This document shows, piece by piece, positions 1-8,022 of a DNA stretch of 64,000 nucleotides (its first letter is position 1; every line of letters begins with the position of its first letter). The notes under the pieces were generated by a model. That model ran no database searches. It was not told the origin of the DNA and worked only from the letters and a program-made list of their open reading frames with translations. A program made the position numbers and the translations under genes. Source of the DNA: Dehalococcoidia bacterium (GTDB lineage: Bacteria > Chloroflexota > Dehalococcoidia > DSTF01 > JACRBR01); the NCBI GenBank assembly GCA_040902535.1, contig JBBDXD010000022.1, positions 130,104 to 194,103 on the forward strand. The letters are read 5' to 3'.

Positions 1-343
1 CCCCCGTCGTCAGGCGGATCGCCTCGAGCATGCGCAACGCGCCCAGGCCCGTGATCTCGCCCGTCAACTCCGGCTGGTTCCAGGACAGCATCACGAAGCT
101 GATCGCCGCAAGGTTGTACACCTCGTCGGGCTGCACCTTCTGCACGGCGTTCATGAGCGATGCCTGGTCCAGCAGATCGCCCTCGATGATGCGGATCGCG
201 GGGAGCGTGCGCTCGATCTGGCTGAGCTTTGGGTTCGCCTGCCCCCGAATGAGGCCGTAGACCTCGTATCCCTGCTTCAGCAGGTGCTCCGAGAGGTAGT
301 AGCCGTCCTGCCCTGTGATTCCCGTAACGAGCGCTCGCGGCAT
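1..343 (-). CDS. gmd: GDP-mannose 4,6-dehydratase, N-terminal part (cut by window edge)
   Basis: Only about 114 N-terminal residues are in the window; the rest lies beyond the left edge. They show the SDR Rossmann opening (VTGITGQDGYYLSEHLL near residues 6-22), the conserved GDL stretch with Asp, and the phrase QPDEVYNLAA, all typical of GDP-mannose 4,6-dehydratases. The enzyme converts GDP-mannose to GDP-4-keto-6-deoxymannose in the cytoplasm, feeding deoxyhexose synthesis for surface glycans. The ATG is chosen because a purine-rich GGAAGGGGG stretch lies just ahead of it. The loop after LIRG is shorter than in many homologues, so a related nucleotide-sugar dehydratase cannot be excluded. 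Confidence 0.82.
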   Translation of the reverse strand, partial: MPRALVTGITGQDGYYLSEHLLKQGYEVYGLIRGQANPKLSQIERTLPAIRIIEGDLLDQASLMNAVQKVQPDEVYNLAAISFVMLSWNQPELTGEITGLGALRMLEAIRLTTG

Positions 344-484
344 GCGTCCTTGCCCCCTTCCAGGCTGCGGCAAGGATAGCGAATCGCCCCCAGTCGCAGG
401 GAATCGCGACCGCCCTGCGGCCATACGACCCGACGCACCGTTGCGTCGCGTCCGCACGCGCCGGCCATGGCCGCGCAGAACCGG

Positions 485-907
485 TTACGCCGCCTGCGTC
501 TCGGAGCCTGTCGCCGTGCCGGAAACCGAAAGCGGCTCGACCTTCATGATGATCCGCTGGTCGCCCGGTTGGTTGTACGGATAGGTGTCCTGGCCCAGGT
601 ACTTGTTCGCGAGCCGATCGATGTGCTCCGGCGCGCCCTCCGTCGTCATATCAACGACCCTGCCGCGGATCTCGACGTACTGGTACGGGTTCTCCATGTC
701 CGCGATCGAGACGGACACCCGCGCATCTCGCCTGAGGTTCTGTACCTTCACGCGCTTGACTTCGCTGTTGAGTACGATGTGCGACCCGTCGTACTCGACC
801 CACATCGGGGACACCTGCGGCTGCCCGTCGGGCATGAGCGTGCCGACGAACGCGAAATTCTTGCCCTTGATCAGCTTGATCGTCTGGTCGGACAGTTTGA
901 CTGCCAT
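485..907 (-). CDS. PPOX-class F420-dependent oxidoreductase
   Basis: A 140-residue protein of the split-barrel, Rv1155-like PPOX family. Residues 18-40 (FAFVGTLMPDGQPQVSPMW) form the first barrel strands, and RVSVSIADMENPYQYVEIRGRV carries the cofactor-binding region. Members reduce small substrates with deazaflavin F420 or bind flavin. Length is normal for the family. Two luciferase-like F420 enzymes lie 5-8 kb away, so F420 metabolism is likely in this organism. It diverges from the HAD gene across about 95 bases. The physiological substrate cannot be told from sequence. Confidence 0.85.
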   Translation of the reverse strand: MAVKLSDQTIKLIKGKNFAFVGTLMPDGQPQVSPMWVEYDGSHIVLNSEVKRVKVQNLRRDARVSVSIADMENPYQYVEIRGRVVDMTTEGAPEHIDRLANKYLGQDTYPYNQPGDQRIIMKVEPLSVSGTATGSETQAA

Positions 908-990
908 AACACCTGCTCTTCCATAACTGTGACCCCCCGAGCGTAGCGGAAATACGGATCACAACGTAACTGCCAACGCGGATAGTCGTC

Positions 991-996
991 TATCAT
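991..996 (+). promoter_or_regulatory. -10 hexamer for leaderless HAD gene
   Basis: TATCAT lies exactly six nucleotides before the ATG of the HAD gene, with no ribosome-binding site between. Transcription would begin at or next to the start codon. No convincing -35 box is seen. Confidence 0.5.
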
Positions 997-1002
997 CCTG
1001 CC

Positions 1003-1824
1003 ATGGATGCTCCGGTCCGCGCCTTCGTGTTCGACGTCGGCAACACGCTCTGGTTCGAGGCGAAGGCGCCCGACATGGATCGCGTTGCCGAACTCGAGGC
1101 CGCCCAGGTCGCACCGCTCCTCGATCGGTGGGGTGTGAAGCTCGATGAGCCGCTCGCCCCGATCATTACCGCGATCTGGGACGCATACATGGCGGCGTGG
1201 CAGATCGAGATGGACCGCGGCCGCTTCCGCGAGCCGAGTTTGCCCTTCCTGATCCGGGGCGCGATGGCCACGCGCGACATCGAACTCACAGATGAGCAGG
1301 CTCACGAATGGTGGCGCGCCGCCTGGATCTCATCGAAAGAGTTCGGCCTGCAGCTCTACCCCGATACGCTCGACGTGCTGCGCGCGCTGAAGGCAGCCGG
1401 CATGACGATCGGCGTGAACACGAACCGGCCGTGTACCGGCGCGATGTTCCTCGAAGATGGTGCTGCGGTGTTCGGCTTTCGCGAGTACATCGACGATGCG
1501 GTGTGTTCGTGCGATACGGGTTACCTGAAGCCGCACCCTTCGACGTTCAAACTGATCCTAGATCGGCTCGGGATGCGGCCCGATGAGGTCGTGATGGTCG
1601 GTAACACGCTGCACGCCGACATCGAGCCGGCGAAGGCGCTCGGGATGCACACCGTCTGGAAGCTCAACGGCCGTTACGACCTGCCGCCGTCGCCGGCCGC
1701 GGACTACGCCATCCACGACCTGAATGAGATACTCTCGCTGCCACTGTTGGGTGAGTTCGCGCATGCCGTCGCCTCCGCCGAGAGCCCGAACCCGCACGAC
1801 GACGACAACGAAGACCGCTACTAG
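1003..1824 (+). CDS. HAD-superfamily hydrolase
   Basis: A 273-residue HAD-fold protein. Motif I is FDVGNTLW at residues 10-17: the nucleophile Asp is present, but the usual second Asp two positions on is Gly. Motif II is in IGVNTNRP, the motif III lysine in GYLKPHPSTF, and motif IV reads VMVGNTLHADIEPAKALGM, with Asn in place of the usual GD aspartate. These changes make an ordinary phosphomonoesterase less certain, although DxGxTL variants occur in the superfamily. The tail after residue 255 is acidic and probably disordered. The gene appears leaderless. Substrate unknown. Confidence 0.8.
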   Translation: MDAPVRAFVFDVGNTLWFEAKAPDMDRVAELEAAQVAPLLDRWGVKLDEPLAPIITAIWDAYMAAWQIEMDRGRFREPSLPFLIRGAMATRDIELTDEQAHEWWRAAWISSKEFGLQLYPDTLDVLRALKAAGMTIGVNTNRPCTGAMFLEDGAAVFGFREYIDDAVCSCDTGYLKPHPSTFKLILDRLGMRPDEVVMVGNTLHADIEPAKALGMHTVWKLNGRYDLPPSPAADYAIHDLNEILSLPLLGEFAHAVASAESPNPHDDDNEDRY

Positions 1825-1893
1825 TGCCGACGCCAGGCGCGGTTGAAATTACCGAGACGGGGGCGCGTAGACCGAGAGCATGAGGAGTCCAAC

Positions 1894-2769
1894 ATGATCG
1901 AGACGAACGCGATCACCACCAAGAACATCGACGCGAACGGCATGACGTTCCGCAGCCGCGTGGCGGGCGACGCGGGCGAGCCCGTGATGCTGCTCCACGG
2001 CTTCCCCGAGACATCGCACATGTGGATCGATCTCATGCCGCGGCTCGTCGCAGCGGGTTACCGCTGCGTGGCGCCGGATCAGCGCGGCTACAGCCCCGAT
2101 GCTCGCCCCGCCGGGCTCGACGCATACCGCTACGAAGCGCTCGTATCCGACGTCTTCGCGCTCGCCGACGCGTCCGGCTTCGATCGCTTTCACCTGGTCG
2201 GCCACGATTGGGGCGCGCTCGTGGGGTGGGCCGTGCTCGGCAGCCAGGGCGCCGAACGCATCGCCTCGTACACGTCGCTATCCATCCCGCACGCGCTTGC
2301 GTTCGCGCGAGCGACGTACGAAGACGAGGGCGGCGGCCTCTATCGCACGATTCTCCAGTTGCTGCTCACTTCTGGCGGCCCGGAGACAGCGTTCCTCGCC
2401 AACGACGCCGCAGCGCTTCGCGGCGCCTACACGCACAGCACGCCGGAACAGATCGAGGACTACGTCGCCGTGCTCTCGCAGCCCGGCGCCATGACCGGCG
2501 CGGCGAACTGGTATCGCGCGTCGCGCGCGCACAAGCGCTCGCTCGAGGAGCCGGATGTCCCGTTTGGCGACGTGACGACCCCCGCGCTGCTCATCTGGGG
2601 CAAGAACGACCCCTATGTGCGGCGCATGTCCGTCGAGTTGGCGCCACCGCACATGAAGGGCGAGTACCGCCTCGTCGAAGCAGACACCGGCCACTGGATT
2701 GCGCAGGAGGCGCCGGATCTCGTTGCGGCTGAAGTGCTCGCCCACCTGCGCGCGCATTCCATCGTGTAG
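1894..2769 (+). CDS. Alpha/beta hydrolase, epoxide-hydrolase-like
   Basis: A 291-residue alpha/beta-hydrolase. HGFPE supplies the oxyanion region, VGHDWGALVGW places an Asp rather than a Ser at the nucleophile elbow, WGKNDPYV supplies the acid and TGHWIAQEAP the catalytic His. An Asp nucleophile with HGFPE is characteristic of soluble epoxide hydrolases and haloalkane dehalogenases; the HGFPE form favours epoxide hydrolase. The ATG is chosen because GAGGAG lies about six bases ahead; an in-frame start 51 bases earlier lacks this. It stands alone after the HAD gene. Exact substrate unknown. Confidence 0.85.
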   Translation: MIETNAITTKNIDANGMTFRSRVAGDAGEPVMLLHGFPETSHMWIDLMPRLVAAGYRCVAPDQRGYSPDARPAGLDAYRYEALVSDVFALADASGFDRFHLVGHDWGALVGWAVLGSQGAERIASYTSLSIPHALAFARATYEDEGGGLYRTILQLLLTSGGPETAFLANDAAALRGAYTHSTPEQIEDYVAVLSQPGAMTGAANWYRASRAHKRSLEEPDVPFGDVTTPALLIWGKNDPYVRRMSVELAPPHMKGEYRLVEADTGHWIAQEAPDLVAAEVLAHLRAHSIV

Positions 2770-2837
2770 CCGGCATGCAGGCCGCGCCGACCCCCCGGCT
2801 CAGCCGCCACCTGGCGACCGACGACCGCCCCGTACGG

Positions 2838-2843
2838 TACGAT
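2838..2843 (+). promoter_or_regulatory. -10 hexamer for leaderless recO
   Basis: TACGAT is followed by six bases and then the recO ATG, with no ribosome-binding site. It has the same geometry as several other genes in this window. Confidence 0.5.
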
Positions 2844-2849
2844 CGATCC

Positions 2850-3659
2850 ATGCCGCAACCGCCGCGCGTCTACAAGACACCCGCGATCGTGCTGCGCCAG
2901 CGCAGGCTGGGCGACGCCGACAAGATCCTCACGCTCTACACCGCCAGCCTCGGCAAGATCGATGCCGTCGCGAAGGGCGTTCGCAAGGCCAAGAGCCGCC
3001 TTGCCGGGCACGTCGAGCCGCTCACGCAGGCGACGTTCATGCTGGCGAAGGGCAAGTCGCTCGACATCGTGACGCAGGTCGAGACGATCGAAGCTTTTCA
3101 GCCCCTGCGCGACGACCTCGATCGACTCAGCCGCGCGTTTTATGCCAGCGAATTACTCGACAAGTTCACGGAGCCGCACGCCGAAAACTTCGGCCTGTAC
3201 CGCCTCCTGCTCGACACGCTGCGCCGCCTCGCGTCCGAGCCAGACGTCGATACGCCGCTGCGCTTCTACGAGATGTCGCTGCTCTTCGACGCCGGCTACA
3301 CGCCGGAGCTCGAGGAGTGCGTCGTCTGCCGCGAGCGCCTGCAGCCCGTGACCAACTACTGGACCGCGGGCGGCGGCGGCGTCGTCTGCCAGAATTGCCG
3401 CAGCGACGAGGCAGCGGTCCGTCCCATATCAGCCAACGCCGTGAAGCTGCTACGGCTGCTCCTGCATGGCCGCTACCAGGACGTCACGCGCGTCACGATC
3501 CAGGGCGAACTGGCGTCCGAACTGGAGCGGGCGCTCGGCGAATACGTCCGCTGGGTGCTGGAGCGTGACATCCGCTCCGCCGCGTTCATCGATACGGTGC
3601 GCAGGCGGCGTGCCCCGCGCGTGCCCGTTGCCGGCCGGGTCGAGGACGAAGCCACGTAG
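2850..3659 (+). CDS. recO: DNA repair protein RecO
   Basis: RecO helps load RecA on SSB-coated DNA in the RecFOR gap-repair pathway. The 269-residue protein has the N-terminal OB fold (YKTPAIVLRQRRLGDADKILTLYT) followed by the helical part, with a four-Cys zinc site made of CVVC near residue 150 and CQNC about 25 residues later. Length is normal. The ATG is chosen because a TACGAT hexamer six bases upstream fits a leaderless start; a longer in-frame reading from about 25 codons upstream does not match the family. The C-terminal end is basic (RRRRAPR). Confidence 0.92.
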   Translation: MPQPPRVYKTPAIVLRQRRLGDADKILTLYTASLGKIDAVAKGVRKAKSRLAGHVEPLTQATFMLAKGKSLDIVTQVETIEAFQPLRDDLDRLSRAFYASELLDKFTEPHAENFGLYRLLLDTLRRLASEPDVDTPLRFYEMSLLFDAGYTPELEECVVCRERLQPVTNYWTAGGGGVVCQNCRSDEAAVRPISANAVKLLRLLLHGRYQDVTRVTIQGELASELERALGEYVRWVLERDIRSAAFIDTVRRRRAPRVPVAGRVEDEAT

Positions 3660-3702
3660 GTCGCTACACTGGGCCGGGTTCATTGCATCGGGAGGGTGGC
3701 GC

Positions 3703-4113
3703 ATGCCCGTGTACGAGTATCTCTGCAAACATTGCGACGGCATCTTCGAGGCCATCCGCCCGATGAGCCAGGCGTCCGACGCGGCTCCGTGCCCGGTCTG
3801 CAATCGTAAAGCCCGGCGCGTGCCACCGACATCGTTCTCCGCCCGCACGATGCGTGAAGGCTATCCGCGCGCGATTCCCGACCGTGGCACCTACTACCAC
3901 CTCGGCAAGGAAGTGAAGTCGCGCATCACCGGCTCGACGCGCATGAACGAGCACCCCGAACTCGCGAAGCCGCGGCCGAAGCCCACAAAGTCGAAGGGCG
4001 AACGCGAGATCGTCCGTGAGAAGAAGTTTGCCGAAGCGAAGGAAGAAGCCCGCAAGCGGCGCGATGGCGTGCCGCGCGTCATCGACCGGACGAAGCGCCG
4101 CAGCGACGACTAG
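3703..4113 (+). CDS. FmdB-family zinc ribbon protein
   Basis: The N-terminus is the classic FmdB-type zinc ribbon: MPVYEYLCKHCDGIFE followed by CPVC about 20 residues later gives the four-Cys site. After residue 60 the protein is charged and rich in Lys, Arg and Glu, with a basic end (RTKRRSDD). FmdB-type proteins are named after a putative regulator of amidase and formamidase genes, but most are uncharacterised and some may bind nucleic acid. A GGGAGGG ribosome-binding site lies just upstream of the ATG. At 136 residues it is longer than the minimal 70-110 residue members because of the basic tail. Confidence 0.8.
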   Translation: MPVYEYLCKHCDGIFEAIRPMSQASDAAPCPVCNRKARRVPPTSFSARTMREGYPRAIPDRGTYYHLGKEVKSRITGSTRMNEHPELAKPRPKPTKSKGEREIVREKKFAEAKEEARKRRDGVPRVIDRTKRRSDD

Positions 4114-4171
4114 CCTTTGCGCGCACGCCCCCATCGCTGCGATCGCGTGTGAACGTTACGCGCGATGCCGG

Positions 4172-5209
4172 TCAGTCGATTCCGCAGTGCTCCGGCTCGA
4201 GGTCGGGACGCAGCGCGCTGAAAATCGGAAAGCGCAGGTATCCGTCGCCGGACCATTCGCTGAACCGCACGTGGCAGACCACCTTCGGTTCGGTCCAGTA
4301 GACCAGCCTCGCGATCGGCGGCGGGTCGTCGAACGTCGGCGTATCACGGACGAGCGGCTCAAGCATCGCCACTAACTGCTTCGCTTCGGCGTCGTTCAAG
4401 CCGCCGGCCACGGCGCCGACGTATTCGAAGCGACTGTCCGTGTAGCCGCCGAGCAGTAACTGGCTGAACGGGTCGCCTTTACGGCGCGTTCCCCCGAACG
4501 TGTACCCGCCCACGACGAAATCGCCGCTCCGCAGCGCCCGCACCTCGAGCCAGTCGCCTGACCGCGTACCGGGCGTGTACTCGCTGATCTTCCGCTTCGC
4601 GACGATGCCCTCGAGCCGTCGTTGCAGCACCGCGTCGAAGAACGCGATGCCCTCGTCGTCGACGAAGTCCACCGCCGCGAACTCCGCGCTGGGCCGGATC
4701 ACGTCATGGAGCCGGTTCTTGCGTTGCCAGAGCGTCTTGCCGACGAGCGAGCGCCCATCGAGCCACAGCAGGTCGAATGCCTGGTAGCAAAGTTGGCCCT
4801 CGACCTTACGCGGTTTGGTGAACTCGATCGGCGGCCCTTCTGCCGGCATCGACATAGCGTGCAGGCGGGGCCGCAGCGCGTCGAACGCCGGGTGGCCCTG
4901 CGCGTCCACGACGATGATCTCGCCGTCGAGGATCGCCTCGTAGGCGTTGAGCATGCCCGGAATGTGCGACAGCTCAGGGAAGTAGGGCGTCAGGTCGCGA
5001 CCATTTCGCCCCGCGAGCCGCACGACGCCGTCGTGTACGTACGCCATGGCGCGCAGGCCGCCCCACATCAGTTCGAAGATATGGTCGCGCGAATCAAACG
5101 GCTCCGGCGCGTCCTGTGCGAGCATCGGCGCGATGCTCGAAGGCATGCGGGAGGACGCAGCCCGTTTACTCGAGATAGACGTCGGCCCGTCGGTGTGGGA
5201 CGAGCTCAT
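4172..5209 (-). CDS. LigD-type ATP-dependent DNA ligase homologue with substituted active site
   Basis: This 345-residue protein aligns along the ligase and OB-fold domains of LigD. It has the typical opening IAPMLAQDAPEPF, a Glu-containing motif III (LDGEIIVVD, Glu97), motif IIIa FDLLWLDGR and motif IV EGIVAKR. The key motif I, normally KWDG with the nucleophilic Lys that becomes AMP-linked, here reads MWGG at residues 48-51. Motif V, normally DWLKxK, reads DWLEVR at 219-224. Thus the adenylated lysine and both motif V lysines are absent. The reading frame is otherwise intact. Its start overlaps the Ku stop as ATGA, so the two are translationally coupled. It is either an inactive structural partner or an unusual enzyme. 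Confidence 0.85.
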   Translation of the reverse strand: MSSSHTDGPTSISSKRAASSRMPSSIAPMLAQDAPEPFDSRDHIFELMWGGLRAMAYVHDGVVRLAGRNGRDLTPYFPELSHIPGMLNAYEAILDGEIIVVDAQGHPAFDALRPRLHAMSMPAEGPPIEFTKPRKVEGQLCYQAFDLLWLDGRSLVGKTLWQRKNRLHDVIRPSAEFAAVDFVDDEGIAFFDAVLQRRLEGIVAKRKISEYTPGTRSGDWLEVRALRSGDFVVGGYTFGGTRRKGDPFSQLLLGGYTDSRFEYVGAVAGGLNDAEAKQLVAMLEPLVRDTPTFDDPPPIARLVYWTEPKVVCHVRFSEWSGDGYLRFPIFSALRPDLEPEHCGID

Positions 5210-6090
5210 CCAGCCTTCCTGCGACGGGCGGGTTTCGCCTCTTCCTTGTCGTCTCTACTGGCCTTCGATGCGCGCTTTGCCGGAGCCGCTTCCTCATCCT
5301 CAGCAGCCTCTCCGCCGCGCTCGCGCCGCGCGTTCTCGACGCTGGCGCGCAGTGCTTCCATGAGATCCGTGACCTTGCTCACCGCGGGCGTCGCGGGCCG
5401 CGAGATCTCCTGGCCTTCCGCCTTCTGCTCGATCAGCTCCAAAAGTGCCTCGCGGTAGTTGTCCTGGTATTTCTCCGGCTCAAAGTCGCCCGTCAGCATC
5501 TCGACGAGCGACTTCGCCATCTTCAACTCCCGCTCGCCGATCTTGCCGTCCTCCGGTACGTCGAACTCCTCCGTAGAACGGATCTCGTCGGCATAGAACA
5601 TCGTCTCGAGCGCGATCGTCTTGTTGTACAGCCGTAGCGTCGCGAGCTGCTCCTTCTGGCGCAGCGTCACCTTTGCCAGTGCGATGAGCTTCGAGTCCTT
5701 GAGGACCTCGCGCAGCAGCGCGAAGGGCTTCGCGCCGATCTTCTCCGGCTCCAGGTAATACGTCTTCTGGTAGTAGATCGGGTCGATCTGGTCCGCTGGC
5801 ACGAAGTCCGTGATCTCGATCGTCCGCGTCGTGTCGACCGGCACCTTCTCGAAGTCGTCGTTTTCCAGGATCACGTACTGGCCGGGCGAGATCTCATACC
5901 CCTTAACGATGTCATTCAGCTCGACGACTTCGTCATCGGCCGGACAGTAGCGCTGATAGCGGATGCGCTCGTGGTCGGTCTTGTGAAGTTGATTGAAGGA
6001 GATGTCCTTCTCGTCGGTCGCGGTGTACAGCTTGATCGGGATGCTCACCATCCCAAAGCTCACCGCTCCCTTCCAGAGTGCTCGAGGCAT
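5206..6090 (-). CDS. ku: Ku, DNA end-binding protein of bacterial NHEJ
   Basis: Bacterial Ku forms a homodimeric ring on double-strand break ends and recruits LigD. The protein opens MPRALWKGAVSFGMVSIPIKLYTAT, a near-universal Ku start, followed by HKTDHERIRYQRYCP and the beta-barrel core through MLTGDFEPEKYQDNYREALLELI. At 294 residues it is typical, ending in an acidic then Lys/Arg-rich tail from about residue 255, like the basic C-terminal extensions that modulate DNA binding and ligase contact in other Ku proteins. It is the first gene of a two-gene operon with the altered ligase. A TTGACA lies upstream on the same strand near position 6155, but no well-spaced -10 is evident. Confidence 0.95.
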   Translation of the reverse strand: MPRALWKGAVSFGMVSIPIKLYTATDEKDISFNQLHKTDHERIRYQRYCPADDEVVELNDIVKGYEISPGQYVILENDDFEKVPVDTTRTIEITDFVPADQIDPIYYQKTYYLEPEKIGAKPFALLREVLKDSKLIALAKVTLRQKEQLATLRLYNKTIALETMFYADEIRSTEEFDVPEDGKIGERELKMAKSLVEMLTGDFEPEKYQDNYREALLELIEQKAEGQEISRPATPAVSKVTDLMEALRASVENARRERGGEAAEDEEAAPAKRASKASRDDKEEAKPARRRKAG

Positions 6091-6340
6091 ACAGTCCCGT
6101 CCTTCTTCGCCGGCGCGCCTGGCCGGAAACTCTCATCTAGCGTCCCTCTTGGCAGCCCATGCTGTCAATCCGAGAATCTCCACACGGGTGAATCTGGACG
6201 CTTCGTCGTATAGCAGCGTAGCGAATGGCGATGCGACGGCAATACGGCCCGGGTGTTGTCGCCGACGCCGCGCACCGCATCGACCGTTCGAGCGGCCTGA
6301 TCCACAATGCAGCCACTGCGGCCGGCGCGATGGAGGGTGC

Positions 6341-7171
6341 ATGCGGATTGGCGTCAAGGTCGGGCCCGGAGAGGAGCCGGGCCTGAAGCGCGCGGCACGG
6401 GCAGCCGAGCGCTTTGGCTTCGAGTCGATCTGGCTCAGCGAGCGCGTCGTGACGCCGCTCGACAAGCCGCATCCCTATGACCCGATGCCTGACCCCTGGA
6501 TCGGGCTGGCGTTCTGCGCGGCCGTGACCGAGCGCGTCCGCCTTGGCACGAGCGTCAGCCAGATCGCGCTGCGGCATCCGGTGCTGATGGCGCGCGAACT
6601 GGCGACAATCGACCGGTTGTCGCAGGGACGGCTGATCGTCGGCGCCGGCGCGGGATGGGTGATCGAGGAGTTCGTCTCGACAGGCGTGCCGTTCGACGAT
6701 CGCGGCGGCCGGCTCAGCGAGCATATCCGCGCGATGCGTCACCTGTGGACGACGCCGCATCAGAGGTTCACCGGTAAGTACTATGACATTCCACCAGTCG
6801 GCATCGTCATGCCGCGGACGCCGGGCGGGCCGCCGATCTGGCTGGGCGGCGTGCTGCCGCCGGGTTTGCGCCGCGCTGCGAAGTACGGCGACGGCTTCCT
6901 CGCCACCAACGTGCAGCCCGATCGGTTTGCCGCGACGAAGACGAAACTCGACGAACTACGCGCGAAGTACGGGCACACGGGCGACTTCCCGTGCTACGTC
7001 CAGGTCTCGCCGCCGGAGACGGTCGACGACGCGAAGGCGCTCGTGCGTTCGTTCGGCACCGCCGGCGCCGACGGTCTCATCCTGACGTACGCCGAAGGCG
7101 TTCCCGACGGCTTCCTGCGCACCGCCGACGCCGCGAAGGCACTGATCGAACTGGCGGCGGTGTACGCATGA
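6341..7171 (+). CDS. Luciferase-like (LLM) F420-dependent oxidoreductase
   Basis: A 276-residue TIM-barrel flavin/F420 oxidoreductase of the bacterial luciferase superfamily. Landmarks are MRIGVKVGPG, AERFGFESIWLSERV, TSVSQIALRHPVLMARELATIDRLSQGRLIVGAGAGW and GPPIWLGG. Such proteins transfer hydride with F420 or FMN in the cytoplasm; the substrate is unknown. The ATG overlaps no other gene and has GGAGGG very close upstream. Its stop overlaps the start of the pantothenate kinase (ATGA), and another LLM protein follows, so the three form one transcription unit. Confidence 0.85.
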   Translation: MRIGVKVGPGEEPGLKRAARAAERFGFESIWLSERVVTPLDKPHPYDPMPDPWIGLAFCAAVTERVRLGTSVSQIALRHPVLMARELATIDRLSQGRLIVGAGAGWVIEEFVSTGVPFDDRGGRLSEHIRAMRHLWTTPHQRFTGKYYDIPPVGIVMPRTPGGPPIWLGGVLPPGLRRAAKYGDGFLATNVQPDRFAATKTKLDELRAKYGHTGDFPCYVQVSPPETVDDAKALVRSFGTAGADGLILTYAEGVPDGFLRTADAAKALIELAAVYA

Positions 7172-8010
7172 CGGAAGCGCGCGCCGTCATTCGCGAAGTG
7201 ATCGAAGACGCGTCGCTGCTGGCGGAGGGCGCGGTGGGCATCGACGCCGGGCTGACGCTGACGAAGATCGCGCGCCGGAGCGCGAGGGGCGTCGAACTGG
7301 CCGCGTGCGAGACCGCAACCGTCCTTGATGGCCGCGCAGACGTCAGAGACTTCGGCCCGGGCGCCGTGCGCGTCGGCATCACGGGCGCGCGAGGCGATCG
7401 CGTGCACGACGGTGGCGGCGTCGTACCCGTGCAAGAGATCGAGGCTGCGGCGCACGGCGCCATCGCGCTGCTGACCGAGCCTCCACCGGAGTTCCTGCTG
7501 GCGCTGCTCGGCACCGGCACCGCGTTTGCCGCGGTACGCGACGGTCAGGTCACGCACCTCGGCGGCACGGCGATGGGCGGCGGCTCATTCCTCGCCATCG
7601 CCCGCCGCATTGCTCCGTCGCTGACCTATAGCGACGTCATCGACCGCGCCGCCCGCGGGGATCGTCGCAACGCCGATCTCATGGTGAGCGATGCCTACCC
7701 GCAAGGCATTGGCCGCATCGGCGCCGACATGACAGCGGCGCACCTGGCGAAGGACGCCGGTTCGCTCGACGATTTGCTTGCGGCGCTGCTGAACATGCAT
7801 GGTGAGAGCATCGCGCAGATCGCGGCCGGCCGAGGGCTGACGGCGGGCATCAGGACGATCGTCGTGGCGGGGGGCTTCGCGCATCAGAACGATGCGCTCA
7901 TCTCCTCGATCACCGCGATGAGCGGGTTGTTCGGCATGGCGGTCAACGTTACACCGCACGCCGGGTTCGCGGGCGCGATCGGCGCCGCGCTGATGGCAAG
8001 CAGGCAGTAG
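7168..8010 (+). CDS. Type II-like pantothenate kinase (Fumble family)
   Basis: Pantothenate kinase catalyses the first step of coenzyme A synthesis. The 280-residue protein has the ASKHA-fold signature of the eukaryote/staphylococcal type II family: GIDAGLTLTKIA (phosphate loop) near residue 24, GTGTAFAAV and GGTAMGGGSFLAI in the middle, and VVAGGFAHQN towards the end. The family is usually feedback-resistant to CoA, unlike type I. The gene is translationally coupled to the preceding luciferase-like oxidoreductase, and another such gene follows after 12 bases. I saw no other coenzyme A pathway gene in the window. A related ASKHA kinase is the main alternative. Confidence 0.75.
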   Translation: MTEARAVIREVIEDASLLAEGAVGIDAGLTLTKIARRSARGVELAACETATVLDGRADVRDFGPGAVRVGITGARGDRVHDGGGVVPVQEIEAAAHGAIALLTEPPPEFLLALLGTGTAFAAVRDGQVTHLGGTAMGGGSFLAIARRIAPSLTYSDVIDRAARGDRRNADLMVSDAYPQGIGRIGADMTAAHLAKDAGSLDDLLAALLNMHGESIAQIAAGRGLTAGIRTIVVAGGFAHQNDALISSITAMSGLFGMAVNVTPHAGFAGAIGAALMASRQ

Positions 8011-8022
8011 CAGGAGCAGCAC

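Noticed and set aside
1003-1824. Pseudogene status of the HAD protein because of changed motifs
   Set aside because: The frame is intact, fold motifs are present, and DxGxTL variants are known in the superfamily.
6150-6160. Full promoter for Ku built on TTGACA
   Set aside because: The -35 is good, but the nearest TAnnnT on that strand (TAGATG) is 23 bases away, too far for a standard promoter.
6133-6760. Long minus-strand frames opposite the first luciferase-like gene
   Set aside because: They mirror a well-supported gene in GC-rich DNA, have Arg/His/Ala-rich translations and match no family.
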